The notes: generated by a model from the letters alone, not told the origin. Numbered from the stretch's first letter, positions 17,200 through 25,650 are shown. The stretch: 41,701 nucleotides of DNA from Chloroflexota bacterium (GCA_012729755.1 JAAYCN010000094.1:1-41701), one strand, 5' to 3'. Made by a program: numbers and translations.

Positions 17200-17465
17200 T
17201 AGCAAGCATCCTGATCTCGATGATTAATTTATTGGGGATGATTTTGACGGTGATGGTTATGTTGTATGTTTTGTTAGGTTATTTCGTCGCCCCCGACAAA
17301 CCCATCATGGTCATCTTAAGCAGGGTGGTTGAACCGCTGCTCAAACCTATTCGCAAAACAGTCAAACCCATTGGTGGTCTGGATATTGCCCCTTTGGTGT
17401 TGATTTTGTCAATCTATGCCCTGGAATGGATTCTGACGCGGGTCATCTCCTCTTTCGCAATTTAA
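17196..17465 (+). CDS. yggT: YggT family membrane protein
   Basis: 89 residues with two hydrophobic segments (about 5-28 and 66-85) around the conserved VVEPLLKPIRKTVKPIGGLDIAPLV region, which defines the YggT/Ycf19 family. These small membrane proteins are linked to cell division or osmotic tolerance in other bacteria, without a defined biochemical activity. The ATG overlaps the yggS stop (ATGA). The 3' end overlaps the convergent zinc-ribbon gene by 4 nt. Confidence 0.9.
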   Translation: MIASILISMINLLGMILTVMVMLYVLLGYFVAPDKPIMVILSRVVEPLLKPIRKTVKPIGGLDIAPLVLILSIYALEWILTRVISSFAI

Positions 17466-18163
17466 GGATAGTATAAGATTCTTCCGCACGATTTACATTT
17501 AAAAAGCAAGCTCTGAGATTTCACCTGCTGAAGCTCTGAAGGTTTTAGCTCAATTCCGCATGCGCTGCAGAATTCATCATCAACTGCCGCGACCGCGCGG
17601 CCGTGCTTCGCGCGGAAGAGAGCCTGATATTCTTCAATCACATCGGCAGGCAATGGGTTCATCAGCGCTTTACGCTGGGAGTTGATTCCGGGGATTTGGG
17701 CTTCAAGATTGGATTTTTCTCCGAGAATAAGGGAATTCTCGGCAAGCCGGCGATTGACAGTCTCAGTATAGTGGTTCTCTGCGTCTGTCAAGGCAACAAG
17801 CGCTTCGTCATGTCTCGCGGTGACCTCTAATTGATCATTTTCGAGCTTTTCAATTGCTCTTTTAAGCGCTTTATCCTCAGCCTGTAAGTCTTGTAATTCT
17901 TTTAAACTTCTGCCTTTGCCGTCAAAGAGTGCGTTGTGTGTCAATTGAGCCTTAATATGTTTTTCGTGAACCTGGTCAGAAAGAAGTTTGAGCTCGCTTT
18001 CTATTGAATCGACCTCTGCTTTTATCTCGTCTCTGGCTTTGAGCGCTTCCGCTACTTCGGCGTCAGACTGCAGGATCTGATCAATCTCGCGGATGCGCTT
18101 TTTAATCCTGAGCAACTGTGTGTCATAAGTTTGTAAACGATAAAGGCTAAAGGTGAGGTTCAC
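17462..18163 (-). CDS. Coiled-coil protein with C4 zinc ribbon (DUF164/CdsZ-like)
   Basis: 233 residues. Residues about 10-165 are a long charged alpha-helical coiled coil. The C-terminus carries two CxxC pairs, CSACGIEL and CKSCGRILYYP, the C4 zinc ribbon of the DUF164 family. Family members are widespread and poorly characterised; a nucleic-acid or ribosome-related role has been proposed but nothing in the sequence proves it. The start is GTG 18163, fixed by AGGAG with 6-nt spacing. An extended -10 box (TGATACAAT) is upstream. Confidence 0.85.
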   Translation of the reverse strand: MNLTFSLYRLQTYDTQLLRIKKRIREIDQILQSDAEVAEALKARDEIKAEVDSIESELKLLSDQVHEKHIKAQLTHNALFDGKGRSLKELQDLQAEDKALKRAIEKLENDQLEVTARHDEALVALTDAENHYTETVNRRLAENSLILGEKSNLEAQIPGINSQRKALMNPLPADVIEEYQALFRAKHGRAVAAVDDEFCSACGIELKPSELQQVKSQSLLFKCKSCGRILYYP

Positions 18164-18199
18164 AATGGGCTCCTGTCAGAGAAAGTCGGATCGCTTTAA

Positions 18200-18208
18200 A
18201 TTGTATCA
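18200..18208 (-). promoter_or_regulatory. Extended -10 box for the zinc-ribbon gene
   Basis: Minus strand TGATACAAT, 36 nt before GTG 18163. No clear -35, as usual for extended -10 promoters. The leader carries the AGGAG ribosome site. Confidence 0.45.
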
Positions 18209-18382
18209 TTCTAATTGGTCAAACAGCTCAACACAGCGTGCTGACTTTTACGCGATTCTGCAAAGCAATCGCATCTTATTTTTCAGTAAAACGATCATTA
18301 AGCCCTCTCTTCGAAAAGGATCAGCATGGTCGCGAAGAGGTTCTAATGTTGCCAGAAAACATCAACCTGTTCAAATATATCG

Positions 18383-18445
18383 AAACACACTCTTCAGTCT
18401 CGCTGCACTCGCCAGCTCCTCTAGGGAAGCTTCGTCGAGCTTCAC
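18383..18445 (+). repeat. Interspersed intergenic repeat, copy A
   Basis: Core TTCAGTCTCGCTGCACTCGC followed by CAGCTCC and an AGGGAAGCTTCG tail. It closely matches the reverse complement of copy C on the other side of the cell-shape operon and more loosely copies B and D. Confidence 0.65.
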
Positions 18446-18570
18446 CTGACCGACTTTCTCGACACGCAGGTTGGGTGGAGCGACCAGAGATATTATCTGA
18501 CCCTCATCTCTCGGAGCGTAACCCAATACATCCTGGCAACGCGAATTCAGCGAACATGTCTAAACGTCCT

Positions 18571-18612
18571 TTTTAGTCTCACTGCGCTCGCCATTTTCCC
18601 CCAAGGGGAAGC
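18571..18612 (+). repeat. Interspersed intergenic repeat, copy B
   Basis: Core TTTAGTCTCACTGCGCTCGC followed by a small hairpin, TTCCCCCAAGGGGAA. Same family as copy A, 130 bp further on in the same orientation. Confidence 0.55.
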
Positions 18613-18702
18613 CTGATACCAAACTAAAAGGCTCGCATTTTGTTTAGCTGAAGTCGCTTATTTGCCCTACGCGACTCTATCAGGCGCGAACTTAATACGA
18701 AG

Positions 18703-18747
18703 GTAATGCAAACGAATTGCTGTAATGCAAACGTAATGGTGCAAACG
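18703..18747. repeat. Direct repeats of GTAATGCAAACG upstream of mreB promoter
   Basis: GTAATGCAAACG occurs exactly at 18703-18714 and 18722-18733. A third version with a 2-base insertion (TAATGGTGCAAACG) is at 18734-18747. The array ends about 25 nt before the mreB extended -10 box, a place where an activator would bind. No known regulator is recognised. Confidence 0.6.
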
Positions 18748-18772
18748 TAATGGTTTTCTTCAGGGGTTGCTA

Positions 18773-18781
18773 TGATATAAT
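18773..18781 (+). promoter_or_regulatory. Extended -10 promoter of the mreB operon
   Basis: TGATATAAT (TGn plus TATAAT at 18776-18781). The 13-base context ATGATATAATTTG is the same as at the rsbW-like promoter. Transcription would start near 18788, downstream of the in-frame ATG at 18750, which rules that codon out as the mreB start. Confidence 0.6.
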
Positions 18782-18824
18782 TTGTGAGATTAATGGCGGA
18801 ATAATCCGCTTTGGAGACAAAAAT

Positions 18825-19904
18825 TTGGCCATCTTCAATCCAATTAACTGGTTGCTGGGCATGTTTTCGCTGGACCTGGGCATCGACCTTGGGACGGCTA
18901 ACACTCTTGTAAACGTCAGAGGCAAAGGCATTGTGATCAATGAGCCTTCATGGGTGGCGATCGACAAGCGTACTCGTGAACCGCTAAAGGTCGGAGCTGC
19001 CGCCAAGGCCTTGGTTGGCCGGGCGCCAGCCAATATGGTGACTTTGCGCCCATTACGAGATGGCGTTATTTCAGAATACGATATTACCCAGGCGATGCTT
19101 GAATACTTCATCGGCCGAGCTCACCAACACTCCATTGTCATATTTCCCCGTTCAAGAGTTGTGGTGGGCATTCCTTCCGGCGCGACTGAAGTTGAGAAAA
19201 GAGCTGTATATGACGCGGCAATGAGCGCTGGCGCGCGCGAAACGTATATGATCCATGAACCAGTGGTTGCTGCGATTGGCGCTGGGCTCCCGATCAATGA
19301 AGGCCTCGGTAATATGATTGTCGATATTGGCGGGGGCACCACCGAGGTGGCGGTGATTTCAACCGGCGGCGTTGTTATTTCGCGTTCACTGCGTGTGGCG
19401 GGTGATGAACTCGATCAGGATATCATCGAATATATTCGCTCGAAGTACAACCTTTTTATCGGCGAGCAGATGGCAGAAAAAGTGAAGATTGCTATCGGGT
19501 CAGCTTATCCTTTGAAAGAAGAAAAGATGGTGGATGTGCGCGGCCGCAACTTGATCACCGGTCTTCCTGAAGCGTTGGAAATCTCATCAATCGAAATTCG
19601 CGAAGCGTTGTCTTCCTCTGTTCAGGTGATTATCGACACGATCAAAGATGCATTGGACGAGTCTCCGCCTGAGATCCTTTCGGATCTGATGGATAATGGC
19701 ATCTGTCTGACCGGAGGAACCTCACAGTTGCATGGTTTGGTGGATCGACTTGCCAACGAGGTTCGTGTCAGGGTGTGGGTGGCTGAGGATCCCATGACCT
19801 GTGTAGCGCGTGGTTGCGGACTGGTTCTCGATGATCTGGAAGCGTACGAACAATTGCTCATAGGCATTGAACGGAATCCTTATTCTAGCTTCTCCGGAAA
19901 TTAG
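18825..19904 (+). CDS. mreB: Rod shape-determining protein MreB
   Basis: About 359 residues. The actin-like ATPase motifs are intact: SLDLGIDLGTANTLV (phosphate 1), MIVDIGGGTTEVAVIS (phosphate 2) and ICLTGGTSQLHGL (adenosine motif). MreB polymerises under the membrane and directs lateral wall synthesis. TTG 18825 is chosen because GGAGA lies 8 nt upstream and the -10 box is at 18776; ATG 18861, directly before SLDLGIDLG, is the main alternative but has no ribosome site. A short amphipathic segment (AIFNPINWLLGMF) would then form the membrane-binding N-terminus. First gene of mreB-mreC-mreD-PBP2-minC-rodA. Confidence 0.96.
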   Translation: MAIFNPINWLLGMFSLDLGIDLGTANTLVNVRGKGIVINEPSWVAIDKRTREPLKVGAAAKALVGRAPANMVTLRPLRDGVISEYDITQAMLEYFIGRAHQHSIVIFPRSRVVVGIPSGATEVEKRAVYDAAMSAGARETYMIHEPVVAAIGAGLPINEGLGNMIVDIGGGTTEVAVISTGGVVISRSLRVAGDELDQDIIEYIRSKYNLFIGEQMAEKVKIAIGSAYPLKEEKMVDVRGRNLITGLPEALEISSIEIREALSSSVQVIIDTIKDALDESPPEILSDLMDNGICLTGGTSQLHGLVDRLANEVRVRVWVAEDPMTCVARGCGLVLDDLEAYEQLLIGIERNPYSSFSGN

Positions 19905-19949
19905 GGCTCAGAAACGCACTTCTTCGGCCTTCTGGTAGGATCATTGCCA

Positions 19950-20786
19950 ATGCAGAAACTACTTAATCCCAAATTCTTACGTAATTTAATCATCAGCATT
20001 ATGGTGATTGGGCTGATGGTGATGGCTATTTCAGGTTACCTTACACCGATTTTCAGCCTGTCTCTGACGCCGCTCATCGGCACGCAAAGCTGGTTAGCAG
20101 AACGCTATTCTGCTTTTAAGGATTTTTCCAACTCACCTCGCGATATGGCCGAACTCAGACAGCAAAACGCGATGCTTGAGAATGAGGTCGCCCAATTACA
20201 GAACCAAGTGGTTGCCTTACAGGAGGAGCTGAGCCAATCCCGGATTCTCGAGGCTTTGTTTGATTTCGCGCGCATTAATCCGCAGTATGAATACCTCGCA
20301 GCGACGGTAATCGGCCGCGAAATTAACCCTTTTCAACAATATGTGATCATTGATAAGGGTTCCAACCATGGTTTGCGGCATGGCATGCCGGTGGTGACCC
20401 AAAAAGGTCTCGTCGGGCGAATTGATCGTGTTATCGCAACGGCCGCTCGCATCCAATTGATCAGCGACGCTAATTCGGTGGTGAATGTGAGGCTGCAGAA
20501 TGCCAAAACTGAGGCTCAGGTTGACGGTTCGATTACCGGTGAAATCAGCCTGCAATTGGTTCCTCAGGATGTTGATGTGCAGGTTGGAGAAGTGCTGTTG
20601 ACCTCAGGTTTGGGAGGCACTTACCCGCCCAATTTTTTTGTCGGTCAGGTATTGACGATGGAATCACGCGAGAATTCTATGTTCCAGACCGGCTCAGTTC
20701 AGCCCATGGTTGATTTCAGCACGCTCAGCGCGGTTTTAGTGGTCACCAATTTCAACCAGGTGGATATCAAGCCCCTGCTTCCATAG
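19950..20786 (+). CDS. mreC: Rod shape-determining protein MreC
   Basis: 278 residues. One N-terminal membrane anchor (about 11-40), a coiled coil (about 65-95, RQQNAMLENEVAQLQNQVV) and two beta domains with the family motifs VIIDKGSNHGLRHGMPVV, GLVGRI and LLTSGLGGTYPPNFFVGQV. MreC is a periplasmic-side scaffold that activates PBP2-RodA. ATG 19950 was chosen because AGGA ends 9 nt upstream; an in-frame TTG at 19944 is too close to that site. Forty-five bases separate it from mreB and two from mreD. Confidence 0.94.
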   Translation: MQKLLNPKFLRNLIISIMVIGLMVMAISGYLTPIFSLSLTPLIGTQSWLAERYSAFKDFSNSPRDMAELRQQNAMLENEVAQLQNQVVALQEELSQSRILEALFDFARINPQYEYLAATVIGREINPFQQYVIIDKGSNHGLRHGMPVVTQKGLVGRIDRVIATAARIQLISDANSVVNVRLQNAKTEAQVDGSITGEISLQLVPQDVDVQVGEVLLTSGLGGTYPPNFFVGQVLTMESRENSMFQTGSVQPMVDFSTLSAVLVVTNFNQVDIKPLLP

Positions 20787-20788
20787 CT

Positions 20789-21292
20789 ATGTTGCCTTAT
20801 CTCGTCAGTTCTGTTGGTTTCATTATCGCTTTTATGCTTCAATATGGTGTTGTGAGCCGCTCGACCATGCTGAGCGGAGCCGCGGATTTGCTTCTGTTGT
20901 TCATCGCAGCCTGGAGCCTGCACGAGCACAATAAACGCATGTGGGTGCTCATTCTGATCTTCGCCGCTTTTATTAGCTTTGTTTCTGCCACCCCGTTCTT
21001 TGTTTCTATCTTTGTATATTTGGGCATCTTTCTGTTATCAAAATATCTCAATACCTGGGTTTGGCAGACGCCATTGCTGGCGATGTTCTTGCTGACTTTT
21101 GTTGGCACGCTCTTTCAGCATATCGTCTATCTGGCTGTCTTGTGGGTCAATCAGACTCCATTTGACTGGGCAACAGCGTTCTCTAATGTTACTTTGCCGA
21201 CTATCTTATTGAATATGCTGTTGGCGATCCCCGTGCATGCTTTGGTGCACGAGATGGCACGCTCTGTCTACCCGACTGGACTGGAACCATGA
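20789..21292 (+). CDS. mreD: Rod shape-determining protein MreD
   Basis: 167 residues and strongly hydrophobic, with about five membrane segments (around residues 5-25, 30-45, 52-75, 85-115 and 130-150). MreD sequences diverge widely, so the call rests on size, topology and its position directly after mreC and before PBP2. It is thought to balance MreC interaction with PBP2. The stop overlaps the PBP2 ATG by 4 nt. Confidence 0.85.
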   Translation: MLPYLVSSVGFIIAFMLQYGVVSRSTMLSGAADLLLLFIAAWSLHEHNKRMWVLILIFAAFISFVSATPFFVSIFVYLGIFLLSKYLNTWVWQTPLLAMFLLTFVGTLFQHIVYLAVLWVNQTPFDWATAFSNVTLPTILLNMLLAIPVHALVHEMARSVYPTGLEP

Positions 21293-23391
21293 ACGCAACT
21301 CGTTACGAAAAACCGACCATTGCCATCAAACGTTTTCGTTGGGTGTTTATGGCGATTGCGGTGATCTTTACTTACTATGTCCTGCAGCTCTTTCAGTATC
21401 AGATTGTGAATGGCGCTGACTATGTCGCTCAGGCTGAGGACAACCGCACAGACATCATCAGCGATCCGACTGAGCGGGGTATGATTTTTGATCGCAATGG
21501 CATCGTGTTGGCGCGAAACACGCCCTCTTATAATGTGACTATCACCCCTGCTCAGCTGCCGGACGGCGAGGACAACCCAGGTGACCGCTATCGGATACTG
21601 AGGGAGCTGGCTGACACGATCAACATGCCGCTGAGCGCGGGGAATTACAATGAAGAGACCGCGCGAGGGTTTACTCCCTGCGCCACCGATTTCGGAATCC
21701 GGGAAATTGTCGAGATCGCTTCAACCAACTGGCCCTATCAACCGACCCGTATTCGCTGTAATATCCCGCGTGATATGGCGATGGTGGTGCGCGAGAAAGC
21801 GATGGATTGGCCCGGTGTGGCTGTGGAAGTAGAATCGATTCGTGAGTATCCGACCGGTATCGAAACCGCAGAAGTGGTTGGTTTCTTGGGGCCGGTGCCT
21901 GAAGTGCTGTTGGATTACTATACTGAGTTAGGTTTTGTTTCCGGTCGGGATAAGGTGGGTTACGCCGGCATCGAGAACAGCATGCAGGATGTTCTTGGCG
22001 GTCGCAATGGACGTCGGGTGGTAGAAGTGGCGGTAGATGGTCAGGTCATTCGAAACCTGGAAGAGCCTATTCCGCCAGTCCCCGGTTCTAATATTTACCT
22101 GACCATTGACGTGAGGCTTCAGGAAGCGGCGCGAACCGCTCTCAGAAGCAATTTTGACTATTGGAACTACCGCGCGGGACGCATTTTGAGCGAGAGCGGG
22201 GCAGTGATCGCGATGAACCCGAAAACGGGCGAAATATTGGCGATGGTGAACTATCCGAGCTATGAAAATAACCGCATGTCTCGGTTTATCCCCGGTTATT
22301 ACTATAATCAGCTCTCGATCGATGAGGCGAAACCGCTGCTTAATAAGGCGATTTCTTCGGAACTGCCTCCCGGGTCGGTCTATAAGCTGGTGTCCGCGTT
22401 AGGCGTCTTAAATGAGGGTGTGGTGACCCCGGAACAGACCATCGAAGACCCAGGCACGATTTATCTGGTGCAGAGTTTCTACGCCCACGATGCCGGCAGT
22501 TTGAAAGAATATGTGTGCTGGACAGCGGATGAGGGCGGACATGGTCCAGTCGACTTCCTGCACGCGATTGCCTGGTCTTGCAATGTTTACTGGTACAAGG
22601 TAGGCGGCGGCTTCCACGATGAGGTGCCAGGGAACGGATTGGGCATCCTGCGCATGGATGAGTACGCGCGGGCGTTGGGTTATGGGCAGTTGACAGGGAT
22701 TGAACTGCCCGGCGAGGTCGATGGGTTGGTGCCCTCACCGAACTGGAAGCGCTTCAATATTGGTGAAAACTGGGCGACCGGCGACACCTATCTGGCGGCA
22801 GTTGGCCAGGGCTTTGTGTTGGCGACACCTCTGCAAGTGGTGAATTCGATCTCGACCATTGCCAATGGCGGCAAGCATATGCAGGTGACGATGATCAACA
22901 AAATCGTCGAAGCGGATGGGACTGTCAGCAAGCAGCTTGAGCCGAAAGTGCTTTGGGATATCACGAAGGATCCGATGATCCACACCATTGATGGCAATCA
23001 GATTTTGGATGAGACCAAGACTGTGCAGCCGTGGATCGTGGAATTAGCCAAGCGTGGGATGGAGATGGTGACACAGATTGGCGGCACAGCCTATGCTGAA
23101 TATAAAGAATATGATGGTTTTGTGGGGGGAAAAACTGGTACCGCGGAGTATTGTGATGATTTCGCGCTGAGCCTGAGATTGTGTGGCGAAGGTATCAATA
23201 CCTGGCCGGCGCATGCCTGGTTCGTTGGCTATGAACCGGCAGACGACCCTGAGATCGCTGTGGTGGCTTTTGTATACAACGGGCGCGAAGGCTCTACTTT
23301 TTCGGCGCCGATTGTGGCAAAAGTGTTGGATACCTGGAAGCAGCTGAAAGAGATTGACGCTGCGAAAAACATTTTGCCGGCTGGTAATTAA
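21289..23391 (+). CDS. mrdA: Penicillin-binding protein 2 (class B transpeptidase, elongasome)
   Basis: 700 residues. One N-terminal membrane anchor (about 17-37), a pedestal region with ERGMIFDRNGIVLARN (about 64-79), then a transpeptidase domain. The active-site motifs are SVYK (363-366, nucleophile Ser363), SCN (430-432) and KTGT (615-618), all in the correct order and spacing. It cross-links peptidoglycan during rod elongation with RodA as its glycosyltransferase partner. Several extra Cys residues (for example KEYVCW, EYCDD and RLCGE) near the catalytic cleft are unusual for PBP2 and could form disulfides if the protein is exported to an oxidising space. It overlaps mreD by 4 nt. Confidence 0.95.
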   Translation: MNATRYEKPTIAIKRFRWVFMAIAVIFTYYVLQLFQYQIVNGADYVAQAEDNRTDIISDPTERGMIFDRNGIVLARNTPSYNVTITPAQLPDGEDNPGDRYRILRELADTINMPLSAGNYNEETARGFTPCATDFGIREIVEIASTNWPYQPTRIRCNIPRDMAMVVREKAMDWPGVAVEVESIREYPTGIETAEVVGFLGPVPEVLLDYYTELGFVSGRDKVGYAGIENSMQDVLGGRNGRRVVEVAVDGQVIRNLEEPIPPVPGSNIYLTIDVRLQEAARTALRSNFDYWNYRAGRILSESGAVIAMNPKTGEILAMVNYPSYENNRMSRFIPGYYYNQLSIDEAKPLLNKAISSELPPGSVYKLVSALGVLNEGVVTPEQTIEDPGTIYLVQSFYAHDAGSLKEYVCWTADEGGHGPVDFLHAIAWSCNVYWYKVGGGFHDEVPGNGLGILRMDEYARALGYGQLTGIELPGEVDGLVPSPNWKRFNIGENWATGDTYLAAVGQGFVLATPLQVVNSISTIANGGKHMQVTMINKIVEADGTVSKQLEPKVLWDITKDPMIHTIDGNQILDETKTVQPWIVELAKRGMEMVTQIGGTAYAEYKEYDGFVGGKTGTAEYCDDFALSLRLCGEGINTWPAHAWFVGYEPADDPEIAVVAFVYNGREGSTFSAPIVAKVLDTWKQLKEIDAAKNILPAGN

Positions 23392-23397
23392 TTACTG

Positions 23398-24060
23398 ATG
23401 TCTGGAGAACTGATTATCAAAGGTCTGCGCGCGGGTGTTTTAGTGACGCTGCCTGGGATCCGCTGGACCAGACAGCGAGACCTTTTAATCAAGCACCTGC
23501 AAGCACGTGAGCGTTTCTTTAAAGGTGGCAGGATCGCGTTGGATGTAGGCGGGACGGAGTGGAATCAAGCGGCCATAGCCAGCCTGCTCAAGGATGTCGG
23601 TGATGAAGGGGTATGCCTGTGGGCTGTCATCAGCTCGAATGAGGTGACGCGAAAAGCGGCTGAGGAGTTTGACTTGGCGACCAGCGTAAGACAGACCGCT
23701 GGGTCTGAACCTGAACCAATGAAGGAACCAATCGAGCCGCCTCTCAAGTGGCTCTCAGGCGGCCTCGGGGAAGAGACTAATTTCGAGTGGAATGGAGACC
23801 TGGTCTTGATCGGGGATGTCCCGGCTGATTCCTCCGTGACATGCTCAGGAAACCTGCTGATCTGGGGAAAAGTAAGCGGAAAAGTGAGCTTTGGCAATCA
23901 GTTATGTATGCTCGCGTGTGATCACCCTGCTGTCTACTGGCATGACAAACCGATCAATTTACCGAAAAAGCTGCGCAAAGGGCAAGGCGTTGTCATCAGG
24001 GCTGATAATGATATGATTTTGATTGAATCCGATTTGAAGGGCGGGTTCAAATTGTTATGA
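23398..24060 (+). CDS. minC: MinC-like septum site-determining protein
   Basis: 220 residues. The C-terminal part from about residue 129 (GDLVLIGDVPADSSVTCSGN, then LLIWGKVSGKVSFGN) has the right-handed beta-helix repeat pattern of the MinC C-terminal domain, which binds MinD and FtsZ. The N-terminal 80 residues (GLRAGVLVTLPG to VGGTEWNQAAIASLL) fit the MinC N-domain fold less exactly. The usual partner MinD is not in this operon; the gene is placed between PBP2 and rodA. It could be MinC proper or a MinC-like protein adapted to the elongasome. Its stop overlaps the rodA ATG. Confidence 0.8.
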   Translation: MSGELIIKGLRAGVLVTLPGIRWTRQRDLLIKHLQARERFFKGGRIALDVGGTEWNQAAIASLLKDVGDEGVCLWAVISSNEVTRKAAEEFDLATSVRQTAGSEPEPMKEPIEPPLKWLSGGLGEETNFEWNGDLVLIGDVPADSSVTCSGNLLIWGKVSGKVSFGNQLCMLACDHPAVYWHDKPINLPKKLRKGQGVVIRADNDMILIESDLKGGFKLL

Positions 24061-25181
24061 ACACCAAGGATATCTGGAAGCGTTTCGATATTCCGTTGTT
24101 CGCGGCGGTTTTGTTGCTGTGCATTTTTGGTGTCGCGCTGATCAGCTCTGCGATCGCTGGGAACCCGACACTGGCTCAGCACCCTCAGCGTCAGGCGACC
24201 TTTATGGTGGTGGGGTTGGTGGTTTTATTTGCCGTTGCCGCTTTTGATTATCATGTGTGGTTGACGCTGACTAAACCCTTTTATATTATTACGGCGATTT
24301 TTCTGGTCTTTGTTTTTGTCAGCGGACAGTCCAGTTTCGGCGCGCAAAGATGGCTGCAGGTCGGTTTGCTGGTGGTTCAACCCGCTGAGCTTGCCAAGTT
24401 GGTGATCATTATGTCGCTGGCTGAATTCCTTTCTAAGCACCTCACCCAAATCAATAATTGGGGAATTATCGGGCGGAGTTTTGCACTGACGCTTGGCATC
24501 GTGTTGTGGATTTTGTTGCAGCCTAATCTTTCCACCAGCATCGTCATCTTGGTCATCTGGGCATTAATGGTGTGGATTTGTGGCTTAAAAGCGAAACAGA
24601 TCCTGATTGCGACTGGCATCCTCGTCGCGTTTGCGGGTATCTCCTACGCCACTGACTTCCCATATCTGGCCGATTATCAGAAAGGCCGCATCGAAAATTT
24701 CTTTAATCGCCCGACTGATGAAGAAGCGCGCTATGGTGATACCTATAATGTTGACCAGGCGCTGATTAGCATTGGTTCTGGCGGTTGGTTTGGCCAGGGA
24801 TATGGGCAGGGTTCTCAGGTGCAACTGCGCTTCTTGAAAATCCGCCACAACGACTTTATTTTCTCGGTGCTGGCGAATGAGTTTGGGTACGTTGGCACGG
24901 TGCTGATTTTAGGATTGTTGGTATTTGTGATCGTCCGCTGTTTTATCGTGGCTAAAAACGCCCCTGACGCCTATGGCGCTTTGTTAGCCTATGGGTTCGC
25001 TGTTTTGATTGCCTTTCAGACAATCGTTAATGTTGGTGTTAATTTGCGCTTGCTGCCAGTGACGGGCTTAACCCTGCCATTTATCAGTTACGGAGGTTCA
25101 TCGATCGTTTCGATGCTGATGGGCATTGGCTTGGTGCAGAACGTGCGCATGCGCACTGATGATCGCAAACAACTCGGATAA
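24057..25181 (+). CDS. rodA: RodA peptidoglycan glycosyltransferase (SEDS family)
   Basis: 374 residues with about ten membrane segments. Diagnostic SEDS elements are FGAQRWLQVGLLVVQPAELAKL (about 92-113), the cytoplasmic FFNRPTDEEARYGDTYNVDQALISIGSGG loop with GWFGQGYGQGSQ, and the C-terminal PVTGLTLPFISYGGSS motif. It polymerises glycan strands from lipid II together with PBP2, three genes earlier. The context (mreBCD, PBP2) favours RodA over FtsW. It overlaps minC by 4 nt and is the last gene of the operon. No clear terminator follows. Confidence 0.95.
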   Translation: MNTKDIWKRFDIPLFAAVLLLCIFGVALISSAIAGNPTLAQHPQRQATFMVVGLVVLFAVAAFDYHVWLTLTKPFYIITAIFLVFVFVSGQSSFGAQRWLQVGLLVVQPAELAKLVIIMSLAEFLSKHLTQINNWGIIGRSFALTLGIVLWILLQPNLSTSIVILVIWALMVWICGLKAKQILIATGILVAFAGISYATDFPYLADYQKGRIENFFNRPTDEEARYGDTYNVDQALISIGSGGWFGQGYGQGSQVQLRFLKIRHNDFIFSVLANEFGYVGTVLILGLLVFVIVRCFIVAKNAPDAYGALLAYGFAVLIAFQTIVNVGVNLRLLPVTGLTLPFISYGGSSIVSMLMGIGLVQNVRMRTDDRKQLG

Positions 25182-25490
25182 TCAGCCAAACATCACAGGG
25201 TGTCAAGTTTCTCCGCAAGATTGGATTTTGCGATTCTTTCATCGAACGAAGCTTCGCCTGAGGGAAGCTGGCGAGCGCAGCGAGACTGATGAGGGTGTTT
25301 CTGTGTGTCTGTTCGAGTCCGAATCGTCCATCAAATTCAGAACCTCATGACGGCTATACTGCCCTCGCCAGTGAGCGCCATGAATTAGCTGTTAAATAAA
25401 ATCTCTGCGAAAACAAGGACAATTATTAGAGAAAATAAAGGCCCCATATTTCAGCAAGAATCGTTTATTTAGAGCGCTATCCTATCCTGC
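25182..25490. other. Intergenic stretch between rodA and tRNA-Gln
   Basis: No credible gene. It contains an inverted copy (C) of the interspersed repeat at about 25240-25300 and otherwise nothing I can name. Confidence 0.6.
25240..25300 (-). repeat. Interspersed intergenic repeat, copy C (inverted)
   Basis: The reverse complement reads CATCAGTCTCGCTGCGCTCG then CCAGCTTCCCTCAGGCGAAGC, matching copy A over about 35 bases. Together copies A/B and C bracket the cell-shape operon in opposite orientations. Confidence 0.65.
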
Positions 25491-25491
25491 C

Positions 25492-25519
25492 AAACGCCAC
25501 AAACGCCACAAAACGCCAC
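25492..25519. repeat. Three copies of AAACGCCAC next to the tRNA promoter
   Basis: AAACGCCAC at 25492-25500, 25501-25509 and 25511-25519, ending 8 nt before the -35 box of tRNA-Gln. It may be an upstream activating site or slippage. Confidence 0.65.
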
Positions 25520-25527
25520 CAGGTGAC

Positions 25528-25556
25528 TTGCCAAGTTAACCAGGCAATGGTAGAAT
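25528..25556 (+). promoter_or_regulatory. Promoter of tRNA-Gln
   Basis: TTGCCA (25528-25533), 17-nt spacer, TAGAAT (25551-25556). Transcription would start about 10 nt before the mature tRNA 5' end. Confidence 0.7.
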
Positions 25557-25572
25557 GCTGTTTCGAGTTGAT

Positions 25573-25643
25573 TGGGGGCTCGTCTAATGGCAGGACAGCA
25601 GACTCTGAATCTGTATGTATTGGTTCGACTCCAGTGCCCCCAG
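25573..25643 (+). tRNA. tRNA-Gln (anticodon CTG)
   Basis: Full cloverleaf. The acceptor stem TGGGGGC/GCCCCCA begins with the T1-A72 pair typical of tRNA-Gln. D-arm, anticodon stem GCAGA/TCTGT (first pair G-T), loop CTCTGAA with anticodon CTG, a 4-base variable loop, and T arm ATTGG-TTCGACT-CCAGT complete it. Discriminator is G73. The CCA end is not encoded, so it must be added after transcription. It is a single-gene unit with its own promoter and terminator. Confidence 0.96.
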
Positions 25644-25650
25644 CCTGTTA

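Larger units (their letters stand above)
18209..18700. other. Gene-poor stretch with repeat copies upstream of mreB
   Basis: I see no credible gene here. Open frames are short, lack ribosome sites and run through repeat sequence. The stretch holds two copies of the interspersed repeat described separately and separates the zinc-ribbon gene from the cell-shape operon. Confidence 0.6.
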
